Shown piece after piece: positions 1-5,665 of a DNA stretch of 5,865 nucleotides (position 1 is the first letter of the stretch; the number at the start of each line of letters is the position of its first letter). The DNA is taken from NCBI RefSeq assembly GCF_900104635.1, contig NZ_FNWC01000002.1, positions 1 to 5,865 of the forward strand. The letters run 5' to 3'. Below the pieces are notes generated by a model that did no database searches, was not told where the DNA came from, and saw nothing but the letters and a program-made list of their open reading frames with translations. The position numbers and the translations under genes were made by a program. Origin of the DNA: Coprococcus phoceensis. GTDB taxonomy: Bacteria; Bacillota; Clostridia; Lachnospirales; Lachnospiraceae.

Positions 1-93
1 AAGACCCCTTGAAGACGACAAGGTAGATAGGACAGAGGTGGAAGTGCAGTAATGTATGCAGCTGACTGTTACTAATCGGTCGAGGGCATAACC
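1..93 (+). rRNA. 23S ribosomal RNA, 3' end (partial)
   Basis: The window opens inside the last part of a large-subunit rRNA gene. The stretch with CTTGAAGACGACAAGGT and then ACTAATCGGTCGAGGGC is the conserved 3' terminus of Firmicutes 23S rRNA. The end is placed near base 93 because the final ATAACC is the part expected to pair with the start of 23S to form the terminal helix; the exact end could differ by a few bases. The 5' part lies outside the window. It sets the transcription direction of the operon to plus, the same as the tRNA downstream. Confidence 0.95.
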
Positions 94-220
94 AAAAGGT
101 GATAGGAACAAGAAGGATGAAGAGAGAATTATCAAAGTGGATTGTATGTGGTTTTGAAGGTACATAATATAGAGCATTTGGTTATTGCCAGATGCTTTTC
201 CGAATATATCAATAGTATAT
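94..220 (+). other. 23S to tRNA-Trp spacer, no 5S rRNA, with one hairpin (171-198)
   Basis: This 127-base AT-rich spacer separates 23S from tRNA-Trp. I looked for a 5S rRNA, which usually follows 23S, and found none of its conserved sequence. The spacer carries one clear hairpin: arm AGCATTTGG (173-181), loop TTATTG, arm CCAGATGCT (188-196), with one T-G wobble. It is followed by only a short T run (to 199). It could be a processing stem or a weak attenuator between 23S and the tRNA; the sequence does not decide between them. Confidence 0.6.
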
Positions 221-291
221 AGGGGATTGGTCAAATGGTATGATAGGAGTCTCCAAAACTTTTGGTGGGAGTTCGATTCTCTCATCCCCTG
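221..291 (+). tRNA. tRNA-Trp (anticodon CCA)
   Basis: A complete cloverleaf can be folded by eye. The acceptor stem is AGGGGAT with ATCCCCT, plus discriminator G at 291. The D stem is GTCA with TGAT around an AATGGTA loop. The anticodon stem is GGAGT with ACTTT (two G-T wobbles) around loop CTCCAAA, which gives anticodon CCA (tryptophan) at 253-255. The T stem is GGGAG with CTCTC (one wobble) around TTCGATT. No CCA tail is encoded. The gene sits about 130 bases after 23S on the same strand, so it is probably co-transcribed with the rRNA. Its last 24 bases are the left attachment site of the integrated element, and the tRNA stays intact after integration. Confidence 0.95.
268..291 (+). repeat. 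attL: 24-bp direct repeat at the tRNA-Trp 3' end
   Basis: Bases 268-291 (from GGAGTTCGATT to ATCCCCTG) recur without mismatch at 5666-5689. The flanking bases differ on both sides (267 G versus 5665 T; 292 C versus 5690 T), so the repeat is exactly 24 bp. It covers most of the T arm, the 3' acceptor strand and the discriminator base, the usual crossover segment for tyrosine integrases that target tRNA genes. This copy belongs to the functional tRNA and marks the chromosome-element junction. Confidence 0.92.
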
Positions 292-299
292 CTCCTTAG

Positions 300-340
300 G
301 AGCCTGAAAGCCTTTAAAGTCAAGGCATTCAGGCTCTTTT
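300..340 (+). terminator. Intrinsic terminator just inside attL
   Basis: A 9-bp stem, GAGCCTGAA (300-308) with TTCAGGCTC (328-336), is continued after an A-A mismatch by GCCTT with AAGGC, closing a 7-base loop, and is followed by TTTT G TTTT. It lies 9 bases after the tRNA but belongs to the element. Integrated, it would stop rRNA and tRNA transcription before it enters the element. In the circular form it would lie downstream of int and could end the rep-int transcript. Confidence 0.85.
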
Positions 341-358
341 GTTTTGCCCGAAAAGGGC

Positions 359-392
359 AGGGTACCACTTAGGGTACCAAAGTTGGTACCCT
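359..392 (+). repeat. Left cluster of three AGGGTACCA repeats (probable integrase arm sites)
   Basis: AGGGTACCA occurs at 359-367 and again, as AGGGTACCAA, at 371-380. The reverse complement TTGGTACCCT follows at 383-392. The same AGGGTACCA motif occurs twice near the other end of the element. Such small repeats on both sides of an attachment core are the usual arm-type sites bound by the N-terminal domain of lambda- and Tn916-type integrases. The repeats are directly seen; the binding role is inferred. The small stem TGCCC/GGGCA at 345-359 abuts the first copy. Confidence 0.65.
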
Positions 393-485
393 GACAAAAT
401 CCAGACAAAAAGGAGGTTACACGTTAGAGATTTCTTCTACCCCTGTGTAAGTGCAAATTAAAACATTTCCTAAAATAAAAGTTTA

Positions 486-494
486 TGGTATACT
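486..494 (+). promoter_or_regulatory. Extended -10 promoter for the DUF3784 gene
   Basis: TGGTATACT fits an extended -10 (TGn plus TATACT at 489-494). The -35 position (TTTCCT, 466-471) is poor, which an extended -10 can tolerate. Transcription would start near 501, about 30 bases before the start codon and just before a strong ribosome binding site. Confidence 0.45.
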
Positions 495-531
495 TAGTTC
501 AACAAATCAGAAGTTGAGGAGGTGTATATAT

Positions 532-864
532 ATGAAATTAGCAGATTTAGCTACGGGTCCTGACTGGATAATATGGATTGTTTTTGTGATACTTGCTGTA
601 ATTTCTATAATTTCACTTTCTGGACACGGAAGTTGGTTTATTTCTGGATATAATGTGGCTACAAAAGAAGAAAAGGAAAAATATGATGAAAAGAAGTTAT
701 GCAGAACAACGGGAATTGGAATGTCTGTTATAGCAATTCTTACATTAATTATGGGGTTGTTTGAAAATTTTCTTCCTGCATTTTTTGTATATATTGCAGT
801 GGGAATCATTGTGGTTGATGTCGTGGTAATTATTATTTTAGAAAACACGCTATGCAGAAAGTAA
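532..864 (+). CDS. DUF3784 family membrane protein
   Basis: A 110-aa protein starting at ATG 532, chosen because GAGGAGGTG (516-524) lies at good spacing upstream. An in-frame ATG at 451 would add 27 residues with no ribosome binding site and would overlap the likely promoter. Three hydrophobic segments are visible: about residues 11-31 (WIIWIVFVILAVISIISLSG), 62-82 and 83-104. Between the first two is a polar loop reading GYNVATKEEKEKYDEKKLCR, the hallmark of DUF3784, a family of small Firmicutes membrane proteins of unknown function. It should sit in the cytoplasmic membrane with this loop on one face. Nothing links it to transfer or replication. In the element it stands alone, in its own transcription unit, between the integrase arm sites and oriT, so it is probable cargo; an immunity or exclusion role would be speculation. 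Confidence 0.85.
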   Translation: MKLADLATGPDWIIWIVFVILAVISIISLSGHGSWFISGYNVATKEEKEKYDEKKLCRTTGIGMSVIAILTLIMGLFENFLPAFFVYIAVGIIVVDVVVIIILENTLCRK

Positions 865-893
865 CAACCTTCCAGTTTATCAAACACAGTGAG

Positions 894-939
894 GTCAAGA
901 AACAAGGCGAAGCCGATACGCCGTAGGGCAGTTCTTGAC
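894..939 (+). repeat. Inverted repeat GTCAAGAA/TTCTTGAC with internal GGCG/CGCC
   Basis: Arms GTCAAGAA (894-901) and TTCTTGAC (932-939) are perfect complements separated by 30 bases. Inside them GGCG (906-909) and CGCC (919-922) can form a second short stem. The block lies between the DUF3784 stop codon and oriT and has no T run after it, so it is not a standard terminator. It may be part of a transfer or origin region, or a structured RNA. No known family recognised. Confidence 0.45.
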
Positions 940-974
940 GGAGCGTTCACAGTTCATTAACAGAAAAAATTATC

Positions 975-1013
975 CAAGGGATATGAGATGGCACAGCTAT
1001 TTCATATCCCTTG
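975..1013 (+). repeat. Perfect 12-bp inverted repeat, possible terminator
   Basis: CAAGGGATATGA (975-986) and TCATATCCCTTG (1002-1013) are perfectly complementary around a 15-base loop. The trailing sequence is T-rich but interrupted (TTTACTGTATTTT), so it could be a weak terminator for the DUF3784 transcript. It could equally be an auxiliary hairpin of the nearby oriT. It lies 14 bases before the next inverted repeat at 1027. Confidence 0.5.
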
Positions 1014-1026
1014 TTTACTGTATTTT

Positions 1027-1089
1027 GGGGTTTTAGGGGGAACCCCTGACCCAGAGAACTTTTGTCAAAAAGTGTACTGGGCTACACTT
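1027..1089 (+). other. Probable oriT for the MobV relaxase
   Basis: Three inverted repeats follow one another: GGGGTT/AACCCC (1027-1032 and 1041-1046), ACTTTT/AAAAGT (1058-1063 and 1068-1073), and AAGTGTA/TACACTT (1070-1076 and 1083-1089) around loop CTGGGC. The last two overlap and are mutually exclusive. The MobV oriT of pMV158 also has overlapping inverted repeats, with the nick in the loop of one of them, and like this one it lies just upstream of its mob gene. By that analogy the nick would fall in CTGGGC. The repeats are seen; the oriT assignment is inferred from position and architecture. Confidence 0.6.
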
Positions 1090-1131
1090 CTGTATAAACA
1101 GAATAAAATGTTAAAAATATAACAATCTCTA

Positions 1132-1160
1132 TTGAGAATATAACATCACTGTGCTATAAT
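1132..1160 (+). promoter_or_regulatory. Sigma-A promoter of the mob gene
   Basis: TTGAGA (1132-1137), a 17-base spacer and a perfect TATAAT (1155-1160) form a near-consensus vegetative promoter. The start would be near 1167, giving a leader of only about 17 bases to the GTG start. It lies directly after oriT, so relaxase bound at oriT could repress its own promoter; that regulation is inferred. Confidence 0.75.
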
Positions 1161-1183
1161 ATATATAACAGATATGAAAGGAC

Positions 1184-2260
1184 GTGATTACCGCATTTAC
1201 AATGTCATATGACGCAAGTGTGAAATGTAAAAAACAGGATGTAAAGGGACTGATTCACCATAACGCAAGGGAGGTAGATATGCAGAATGATATAAATTTG
1301 AATCATTTTAACGAATGTATTGACAGTGATAGAACAATGTATAATCGTACATATTTCTATAATCAGAAGAAAAAATGTTTTGAGGAATGTACGGACGTTA
1401 AGCAGATTTATGATTCTCTGGATAAAAGACTTAAATGTGTAAAAAGACCACTGAGAAAAGATGCCGTTGTTCTTCGGTCAATGGTACTGCAACTTGACCC
1501 GAAATGGTATGAAGAGCATTACAGCGAACAGGAAAGATTATATTCTTATGATTGTATGATTGACTGGGTTTGTGACACTTTCGGAGAAAATAATATCATC
1601 AGTTTTTCCATTCACGAAGATGAGACAAATCCGCATATTCATGTTTCTTTTTGTCCCGTCACTTCTGACGGAAGACTTTCCCAGAAAGATTTTATTGATA
1701 AGTTCAAATTGAAACAGCAACACCAGTCTTTAAGAAAATATATGCTTGAACGGGGATTTGACATTGAGTTAGAAAACCGTAAATCAGGGGATTACACACG
1801 CCGACTGAGTGTTGAAGAATACAAGGACTTGGCAGAACTGAGAGCTGAACAGGAATTATTAGATTCTTCGTTCCGTTACAACGTACAGAGGGATAAAGAA
1901 CTGCAATGCAAAGAAACTGACCTCTCCTGTCGTGAAGAAACGCTCAGGCAAAAAGAGACAGAGTTTGCAGATCGTGTGCAGGATTTTCTTATTGAATCAG
2001 AAAGCATCCGTCAAAGCCTTATGGAGATGGCGAACGAATACTGGGCGAAGCCAGATGAAGAAAATTCTCTGGTAAAATTTGTAAAGAAATGCTCTAGCCA
2101 TGGTACTTCTCTTTATGACATTTATCTGAGACAGCAAAAAGCCGAAAAGGAACAGGCTGATAAAAGAATGGTAAAGCAGAAAGAACAGTTGGAACATTTC
2201 AAGGAAATTACAAGAAAATCATATTACAACGATTATAATAACTCTTTTCAGTTATCCTGA
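1184..2260 (+). CDS. MobV/Pre family relaxase (plasmid mobilization protein)
   Basis: A 358-aa protein of the MobV (Pre/Mob) relaxase family, which nicks oriT and pilots the strand during mobilization. An N-terminal HHNARE motif lies at 25-30. A DRTMYNRTYFYN stretch (49-60) matches the conserved segment that follows in the family. The metal-binding three-histidine motif HEDETNPHIH (144-153) has the HxDExxPHxH form. The C-terminal part, about 206-345, is charged and predicted coiled-coil, as usual for MobV. The length is toward the short end of the family but all catalytic motifs are present. The start is uncertain: GTG 1184 has AAAGGA only one base upstream, while in-frame ATG 1202 gives the family-like N-terminus MSY but sits too far from that site. 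The gene has its own promoter and terminator, so it is a separate unit from rep-int. Confidence 0.9.
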   Translation: MITAFTMSYDASVKCKKQDVKGLIHHNAREVDMQNDINLNHFNECIDSDRTMYNRTYFYNQKKKCFEECTDVKQIYDSLDKRLKCVKRPLRKDAVVLRSMVLQLDPKWYEEHYSEQERLYSYDCMIDWVCDTFGENNIISFSIHEDETNPHIHVSFCPVTSDGRLSQKDFIDKFKLKQQHQSLRKYMLERGFDIELENRKSGDYTRRLSVEEYKDLAELRAEQELLDSSFRYNVQRDKELQCKETDLSCREETLRQKETEFADRVQDFLIESESIRQSLMEMANEYWAKPDEENSLVKFVKKCSSHGTSLYDIYLRQQKAEKEQADKRMVKQKEQLEHFKEITRKSYYNDYNNSFQLS

Positions 2261-2276
2261 ATGAATTAATATTTTG

Positions 2277-2307
2277 ACACGCTCTAGTAAAACAGGGCGT
2301 GTTTTTT
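2277..2307 (+). terminator. Intrinsic terminator after mob
   Basis: Stem ACACGCTC (2277-2284) with GGGCGTGT (2295-2302), one T-G wobble, 10-base loop, then a run of T. It begins 16 bases after the mob stop codon and separates mob from the replication module. Confidence 0.85.
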
Positions 2308-2337
2308 GTTTATAAAAATTTTATATTTACAAAAAAG

Positions 2338-2351
2338 ACTCATAAATGAGT
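2338..2351 (+). repeat. Small palindrome ACTCAT-AA-ATGAGT
   Basis: A perfect 6-bp inverted repeat with a 2-base centre, lying 30 bases before the putative -35 at 2381. It is of a size that could be an operator half-site pair, but nothing in the element encodes an obvious small repressor. The rest of 2308-2508 is AT-rich and non-coding, holding only this palindrome, a promoter candidate and the next ribosome binding site. Confidence 0.3.
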
Positions 2352-2380
2352 TGATTTTCCGAAAGTGAATTTTGGTGGAA

Positions 2381-2408
2381 TTGACTTATAAAAATAATGT
2401 GTTATCTT
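2381..2408 (+). promoter_or_regulatory. Probable promoter of the replication module
   Basis: TTGACT (2381-2386), a 16-base spacer and TATCTT (2403-2408) preceded by TGT form a plausible extended -10 promoter. The leader to the next start codon would be about 95 bases. It is the best candidate in the 200-base gap after the mob terminator. Confidence 0.45.
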
Positions 2409-2508
2409 TCAGTTATCAGACAAAAGAGCAAATTAATACAAAGAAAAAGTCTTTATTTTTGTAGCTTTTTGAATCTGAAATAAATTAATTTTTAAGGAGG
2501 ACCAAATT

Positions 2509-2868
2509 ATGAACGGTCTTAAAAGTTTTATGAAATTTGACTGGGATGATTTCGCAGCCGAAAAGGAATTTACGGTAAAATCAACTTCCGACTGGACTGA
2601 TTACAATACAAAAGAAAAGTTGGGAACAAAAATTGAAGTTGTTATTTCAAAAGATGATACAACTTATCCTGGGAAAAAAGGAAATGAAGTCTCAAACATT
2701 TTCGAGACACTTTTCTTTAAGGTAAAGAAAGAGGTTGACGTTTCGCCAAAGAAAAAGGTTGTGCCAGTCAATCCAACAGTGACAGCATACGGAATGGATA
2801 AAGCAGGAAATTTCAGTTCGTTTTTGAACTGTCTGTCCATCACCTGTGAAGACATTTCTATTCTGTAA
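2509..2868 (+). CDS. Unrecognised 119-aa protein of the replication module
   Basis: I do not recognise a named family. The start at ATG 2509 is secure, with AAGGAGG (2494-2500) eight bases upstream. The protein is soluble-looking, with no signal peptide or membrane segment. It opens with an acidic, aromatic N-terminus (KFDWDDFAAEKEF) followed by alternating hydrophobic stretches that suggest beta strands (KIEVVISKDDTTY, ETLFFKVKKEVDV, KKVVPVNPTVTAYG). It ends in ITCEDISIL. The gene lies immediately upstream of the probable replication origin and rep, with no terminator between, so it may be co-transcribed with rep and int. Position and size would suit a small DNA-binding accessory protein such as a single-strand-binding protein, but that is only inference from context; no OB-fold signature is certain. 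Confidence 0.75.
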   Translation: MNGLKSFMKFDWDDFAAEKEFTVKSTSDWTDYNTKEKLGTKIEVVISKDDTTYPGKKGNEVSNIFETLFFKVKKEVDVSPKKKVVPVNPTVTAYGMDKAGNFSSFLNCLSITCEDISIL

Positions 2869-2913
2869 TATCCAACCTATTTTATTCTTTTCCCCTCATT
2901 CTTGCTTTTCCCT

Positions 2914-2963
2914 TGTTCTTGACACTCATCCATCTTTTCTTGACTGTATGCAGTGTTCTTAAC
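2914..2963 (+). repeat. Three iteron-like repeats TTCTTGAC/TTCTTAAC
   Basis: TGTTCTTGAC (2914-2923), TTTTCTTGAC (2935-2944) and TGTTCTTAAC (2954-2963) are direct repeats spaced 21 and 19 bases apart, about two helical turns, so they face the same side of the DNA. They sit in a pyrimidine-rich tract upstream of the origin hairpin. Directly repeated initiator-binding sites near a nick hairpin are typical of pMV158-type origins. An 8-base part of the first copy with its flank, CTTGTTCT (2912-2919), recurs in the hairpin loop at 3024-3031. Confidence 0.5.
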
Positions 2964-2970
2964 AAAAAAA

Positions 2971-3063
2971 GGTACGGTGTCGGTGCCAATATTGATAAAA
3001 TCCTTTATTTCTGCGACGTTGGGCTTGTTCTACGTCGCAGAAATAAAAAGTGCCACGGTGCCA
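2971..3063 (+). other. Probable double-strand replication origin (dso) with 16-bp nick hairpin
   Basis: A perfect 16-bp stem, TTTATTTCTGCGACGT (3004-3019) with ACGTCGCAGAAATAAA (3032-3047), closes a 12-base loop TGGGCTTGTTCT. The loop-stem border reads TTCTACGTC (3029-3037), matching 7 of 9 bases of TACTACGAC, the pMV158 RepB nick site (cut after the G). The hairpin is flanked by direct repeats CGGTGCCA (2981-2988 and 3056-3063), each next to a degenerate second copy. It lies 76 bases upstream of the rep start. There is no T run, so it is not a terminator. The structure is seen; function as dso is inferred from the Rep family. Confidence 0.7.
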
Positions 3064-3139
3064 GAAAACAGAAAAACACTGATAAATGAGAGGGCAAAAT
3101 CACAAAATTGGAACCAAATACAGAAAGGGTGATTGAACT

Positions 3140-4309
3140 ATGAAGAAAAAAGCTTCCAGTTCTTCCACTGCGAAATATAAAAACATGATGTACACTCAGC
3201 AGATGGAACATCTTCCTTTTCGCACACGTGAGGAATTAGAAGAAAGAATCAAGACAAAACTCGCCCCTAAAAAATATGCAATCAGTGAAGTACATGACAA
3301 AGACATTGATGAAGACGGAAATCCCGTTAAAGAACATATTCATGTTATGCTGTGTTTTCAAAATGCACGTTCATTGAAAAATGTAGCATCTATTTTAGGA
3401 GATAAACCACAGTATCTTGAAAAGTGGGATGAACGGGCGAACAATGGATTTGCTTATTTAGTCCACGCAACCAGTGGGGCGAAAGTAAAAGCACAGTATT
3501 CTCCTGAAAAGGTCTTGGCAAATTTTCCTTATGCGGAAGAATTGAAGAAACAGACATTAGAAGTATTAAAGAAAAAGAGCAGACAGAAAATTGATGTGCT
3601 TTTGGATGCTTATTACAACGAAGAAATGACCCTTGACGAACTGGAACAGGAACTGACAGGGGCACAATACGGAAGATATAAAAAACAGATTGACACTATC
3701 ACAAGTAAAATTCTGGAACGCCATGCCGACATCTGGAGACAGGATATGTTAAAAAATAACCGTAGGGTTAAGGTAATCTGGATTTACGGAGCTGCAGGCA
3801 CAGGGAAAACAAGTCTCGCTAGATCGATTGCGAAGCAGGACGGGCGGGCATATTACGTTTCAGGTTCCAGCAGGGATGTATTTCAGAGTTATAACGGAGA
3901 ACATATTTTAATTCTGGATGAACTTCGTAGTAACGTTATTCCATATCACGATTTGCTTCGGATTCTTGACCCGTTTGGAAATCAAGAGCGTATCATGGCA
4001 CCTGCAAGGTATTCTGATAAATCGTTAGCCTGTGACCTGATTATTATTACAACGCCATTCAATCCAGTGGATTTTTATGATGAAATTTTTGATGATATTA
4101 ATACAGTAGATTCTTTGGAACAGTTGGTAAGAAGAATCACCATCACATTATATGTAAATAGTGATTCTATTTCCGCTGTTAGATATTGTCAGGAAAGAAG
4201 ACATTATTATGCTGTTCCTGATGCAGAATGTGACAATCCATATTCTCAGAAAAATCGACCTGATTCGGAAATTGATGTTCTGGAAGAATTTAACCAGATG
4301 TTTAAATAA
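3140..4309 (+). CDS. rep: Rolling-circle replication initiator: HUH endonuclease plus SF3 helicase (CRESS-like Rep)
   Basis: A 389-aa two-domain initiator. The N-terminal domain (about 1-130) is Rep_2-like, the pMV158/pE194 group. It has HDKD at 52-55, the metal-binding HUH motif HIH at 66-68 within EHIHVMLCF, and probable nicking tyrosine Y106 in AYLVH. The C-terminal domain is a superfamily 3/AAA helicase with Walker A GAAGTGKT (217-224), Walker B ILILDEL (256-262) and a motif-C-like IIITTPFNP (301-309). This fusion is the architecture of CRESS-DNA virus Reps and of bacterial pCRESS plasmids; pMV158 RepB itself lacks the helicase. It should nick the origin just upstream and unwind the plasmid as a ring. 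The ATG has AAAGGGTGAT (3124-3133) before it. It is followed 36 bases later by int, so the two are probably one transcript. All key residues are present, so it looks functional. Confidence 0.92.
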   Translation: MKKKASSSSTAKYKNMMYTQQMEHLPFRTREELEERIKTKLAPKKYAISEVHDKDIDEDGNPVKEHIHVMLCFQNARSLKNVASILGDKPQYLEKWDERANNGFAYLVHATSGAKVKAQYSPEKVLANFPYAEELKKQTLEVLKKKSRQKIDVLLDAYYNEEMTLDELEQELTGAQYGRYKKQIDTITSKILERHADIWRQDMLKNNRRVKVIWIYGAAGTGKTSLARSIAKQDGRAYYVSGSSRDVFQSYNGEHILILDELRSNVIPYHDLLRILDPFGNQERIMAPARYSDKSLACDLIIITTPFNPVDFYDEIFDDINTVDSLEQLVRRITITLYVNSDSISAVRYCQERRHYYAVPDAECDNPYSQKNRPDSEIDVLEEFNQMFK

Positions 4310-4345
4310 ATTTGTACCTTGACAAGTTAATAAGGAGTAACCGCC

Positions 4346-5572
4346 ATGATAAAATCAGGAAATGGCAGTCTCTCCGAAAGTGAAACTTTACGCCAAGCTA
4401 TGGATTGTGGTATACTCAATCTGGAAGAAATCTCTGAGCGTGTTCAGCAGATGAAAAGACAGGAAATTCTCGCAAAACATTCTTATTGGTGTAATACGGA
4501 CGGTTTATGGATGACACGTTTTCCAGACAAACAAAAAGGACGTATAACTCGCAAAAGGAAGAAGAAAGAAGACCTTGAAGACCTCATCATTGAATATTAC
4601 GAAAAACTCAGAGAGAAAATCTATATCAAAGATGTATTTGAAGAATGGATAAATTCCAAAAGAGATTATGGAGAAATCCAACCACAGTCCTATGACAGAT
4701 ATTGTACAGACTATAAACGATTTTTTTCAGAAAAACTTCCAATTTGCAAGAAAGAGTTTTCTGACATTACAGAGGATGATTTAACGGATTTCATTAAATC
4801 TACCATCCACAATTTAGGTTTGACTAAAAAATCTTATGCAGGTTTGAGGACTTTAGTCCGAGGTATCTTTAAATACGGTAAGGATAAAAAATACACTAGC
4901 CTTAGCATGACACAATTTTTCGGAGATTTGGAACTGCCAAATAATATCTTTGAAAAAAGAATCATTAACAAGGAAACCGAAGTGTTTAATGAAGATGAAA
5001 TCCCAGTCGTTATAAGTTACCTCAGAAACCATGCAGACATCTGGAATCTTGGACTGCTTTTGCAGTTTCAGACAGGTATGCGTATTGGTGAAATCTCAGC
5101 TTTAAAGCGTGAAGATATTCAACAGAACGGAACACTTTTAGTACATCGAACGGAAGTCAAATGTAAAGATGAATCTGGAAAATGGACAGTTTATGTGAAA
5201 GATACATCTAAAACAGATGCAGGAAATCGCACTATCATCTTACCAGACAATGCAAAGTGGACATTAGACGAAATATTAAAGCTGAATCCTCACGGGGAAT
5301 ATCTTTTTATGAACCGTGGAAAGCGTATAAGGGAAAATACTTTTAATAAACGTCTTTCAAGGGTCTGTGAGGAACTGAGGATTGGACATCGTACATCCCA
5401 TAAAATCAGAAAAACTTACGGAACAACACTTTTAGATTGCGGAGTGAATGAAAGTACAGTGTCGGAGCAACTCGGACACACTGACATAGCCACAACCCGG
5501 AAATACTATTATTTCAGCAACAAAAATACAGAAACTAAATTGAAGCAGATTAACAATGCTGTTAATTTCTAG
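4346..5572 (+). CDS. int: Tyrosine site-specific integrase
   Basis: A 408-aa phage/Tn916-type integrase that would catalyse integration into, and excision from, the tRNA-Trp 3' end. The N-terminal part (about 41-75) contains KHSYWCNTDGLWMTRFPDKQ and a basic RITRKRKKK run, the arm-site-binding region seen in clostridial integrases. A SAM-like core-binding domain spans about 90-185. The catalytic domain has the full set: R246 (GMRIGE), K289 (TSKT), H352 and R355 (HKIR), H378 (LGHTD) and nucleophile Y387, nine residues after H378, in RKYYYF. AAGGAG (4332-4337) precedes the ATG. It closely follows rep with no terminator between. Its stop lies about 95 bases before attR. No excisionase gene is visible, so excision directionality may need a host or helper factor. 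Confidence 0.95.
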   Translation: MIKSGNGSLSESETLRQAMDCGILNLEEISERVQQMKRQEILAKHSYWCNTDGLWMTRFPDKQKGRITRKRKKKEDLEDLIIEYYEKLREKIYIKDVFEEWINSKRDYGEIQPQSYDRYCTDYKRFFSEKLPICKKEFSDITEDDLTDFIKSTIHNLGLTKKSYAGLRTLVRGIFKYGKDKKYTSLSMTQFFGDLELPNNIFEKRIINKETEVFNEDEIPVVISYLRNHADIWNLGLLLQFQTGMRIGEISALKREDIQQNGTLLVHRTEVKCKDESGKWTVYVKDTSKTDAGNRTIILPDNAKWTLDEILKLNPHGEYLFMNRGKRIRENTFNKRLSRVCEELRIGHRTSHKIRKTYGTTLLDCGVNESTVSEQLGHTDIATTRKYYYFSNKNTETKLKQINNAVNF

Positions 5573-5584
5573 CACAATAAACAC

Positions 5585-5604
5585 AGGGTACCAGAGGGTA
5601 CCAA
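5585..5604 (+). repeat. Right cluster of two AGGGTACCA repeats (probable integrase arm sites)
   Basis: AGGGTACCA occurs at 5585-5593 and again, as AGGGTACCAA, at 5595-5604, both in direct orientation. They match the three copies at the left end. The distance from the att core is similar on the two sides: 61 bases here, 67 on the left. In the circle they would bracket attP as P and P' arms. Binding by Int is inferred. Confidence 0.65.
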
Positions 5605-5665
5605 AAATAAGAGTTCGGAATAGACGAAAAGCCTTGATTTATGAGGATTTTTCAGGGATGAACAT

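Noticed and set aside
407..416. AAAAAGGAGG, a strong ribosome-binding-like sequence.
   Set aside because: No start codon follows at usable spacing and no open frame results; it may be a remnant of a lost small gene or chance.
451..531. Upstream extension of the DUF3784 gene to ATG 451.
   Set aside because: It has no ribosome binding site, and the extra 27 residues cover the likely promoter, while ATG 532 has a near-perfect site.
507..950. A 147-codon frame on the minus strand over the DUF3784 gene.
   Set aside because: It is antisense to a recognisable family member with a strong ribosome binding site; the translation looks like a shadow frame.
2919..2945. TTGACA (2919-2924) and TTGACT (2940-2945) as -35 boxes for a rep promoter.
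   Set aside because: No acceptable -10 lies 16-18 bases downstream of either; the matches are better explained by the TTCTTGAC repeats.
3390..3665. A 91-codon minus-strand frame inside rep.
   Set aside because: It lies antisense to conserved Rep sequence, with no promoter or family resemblance.
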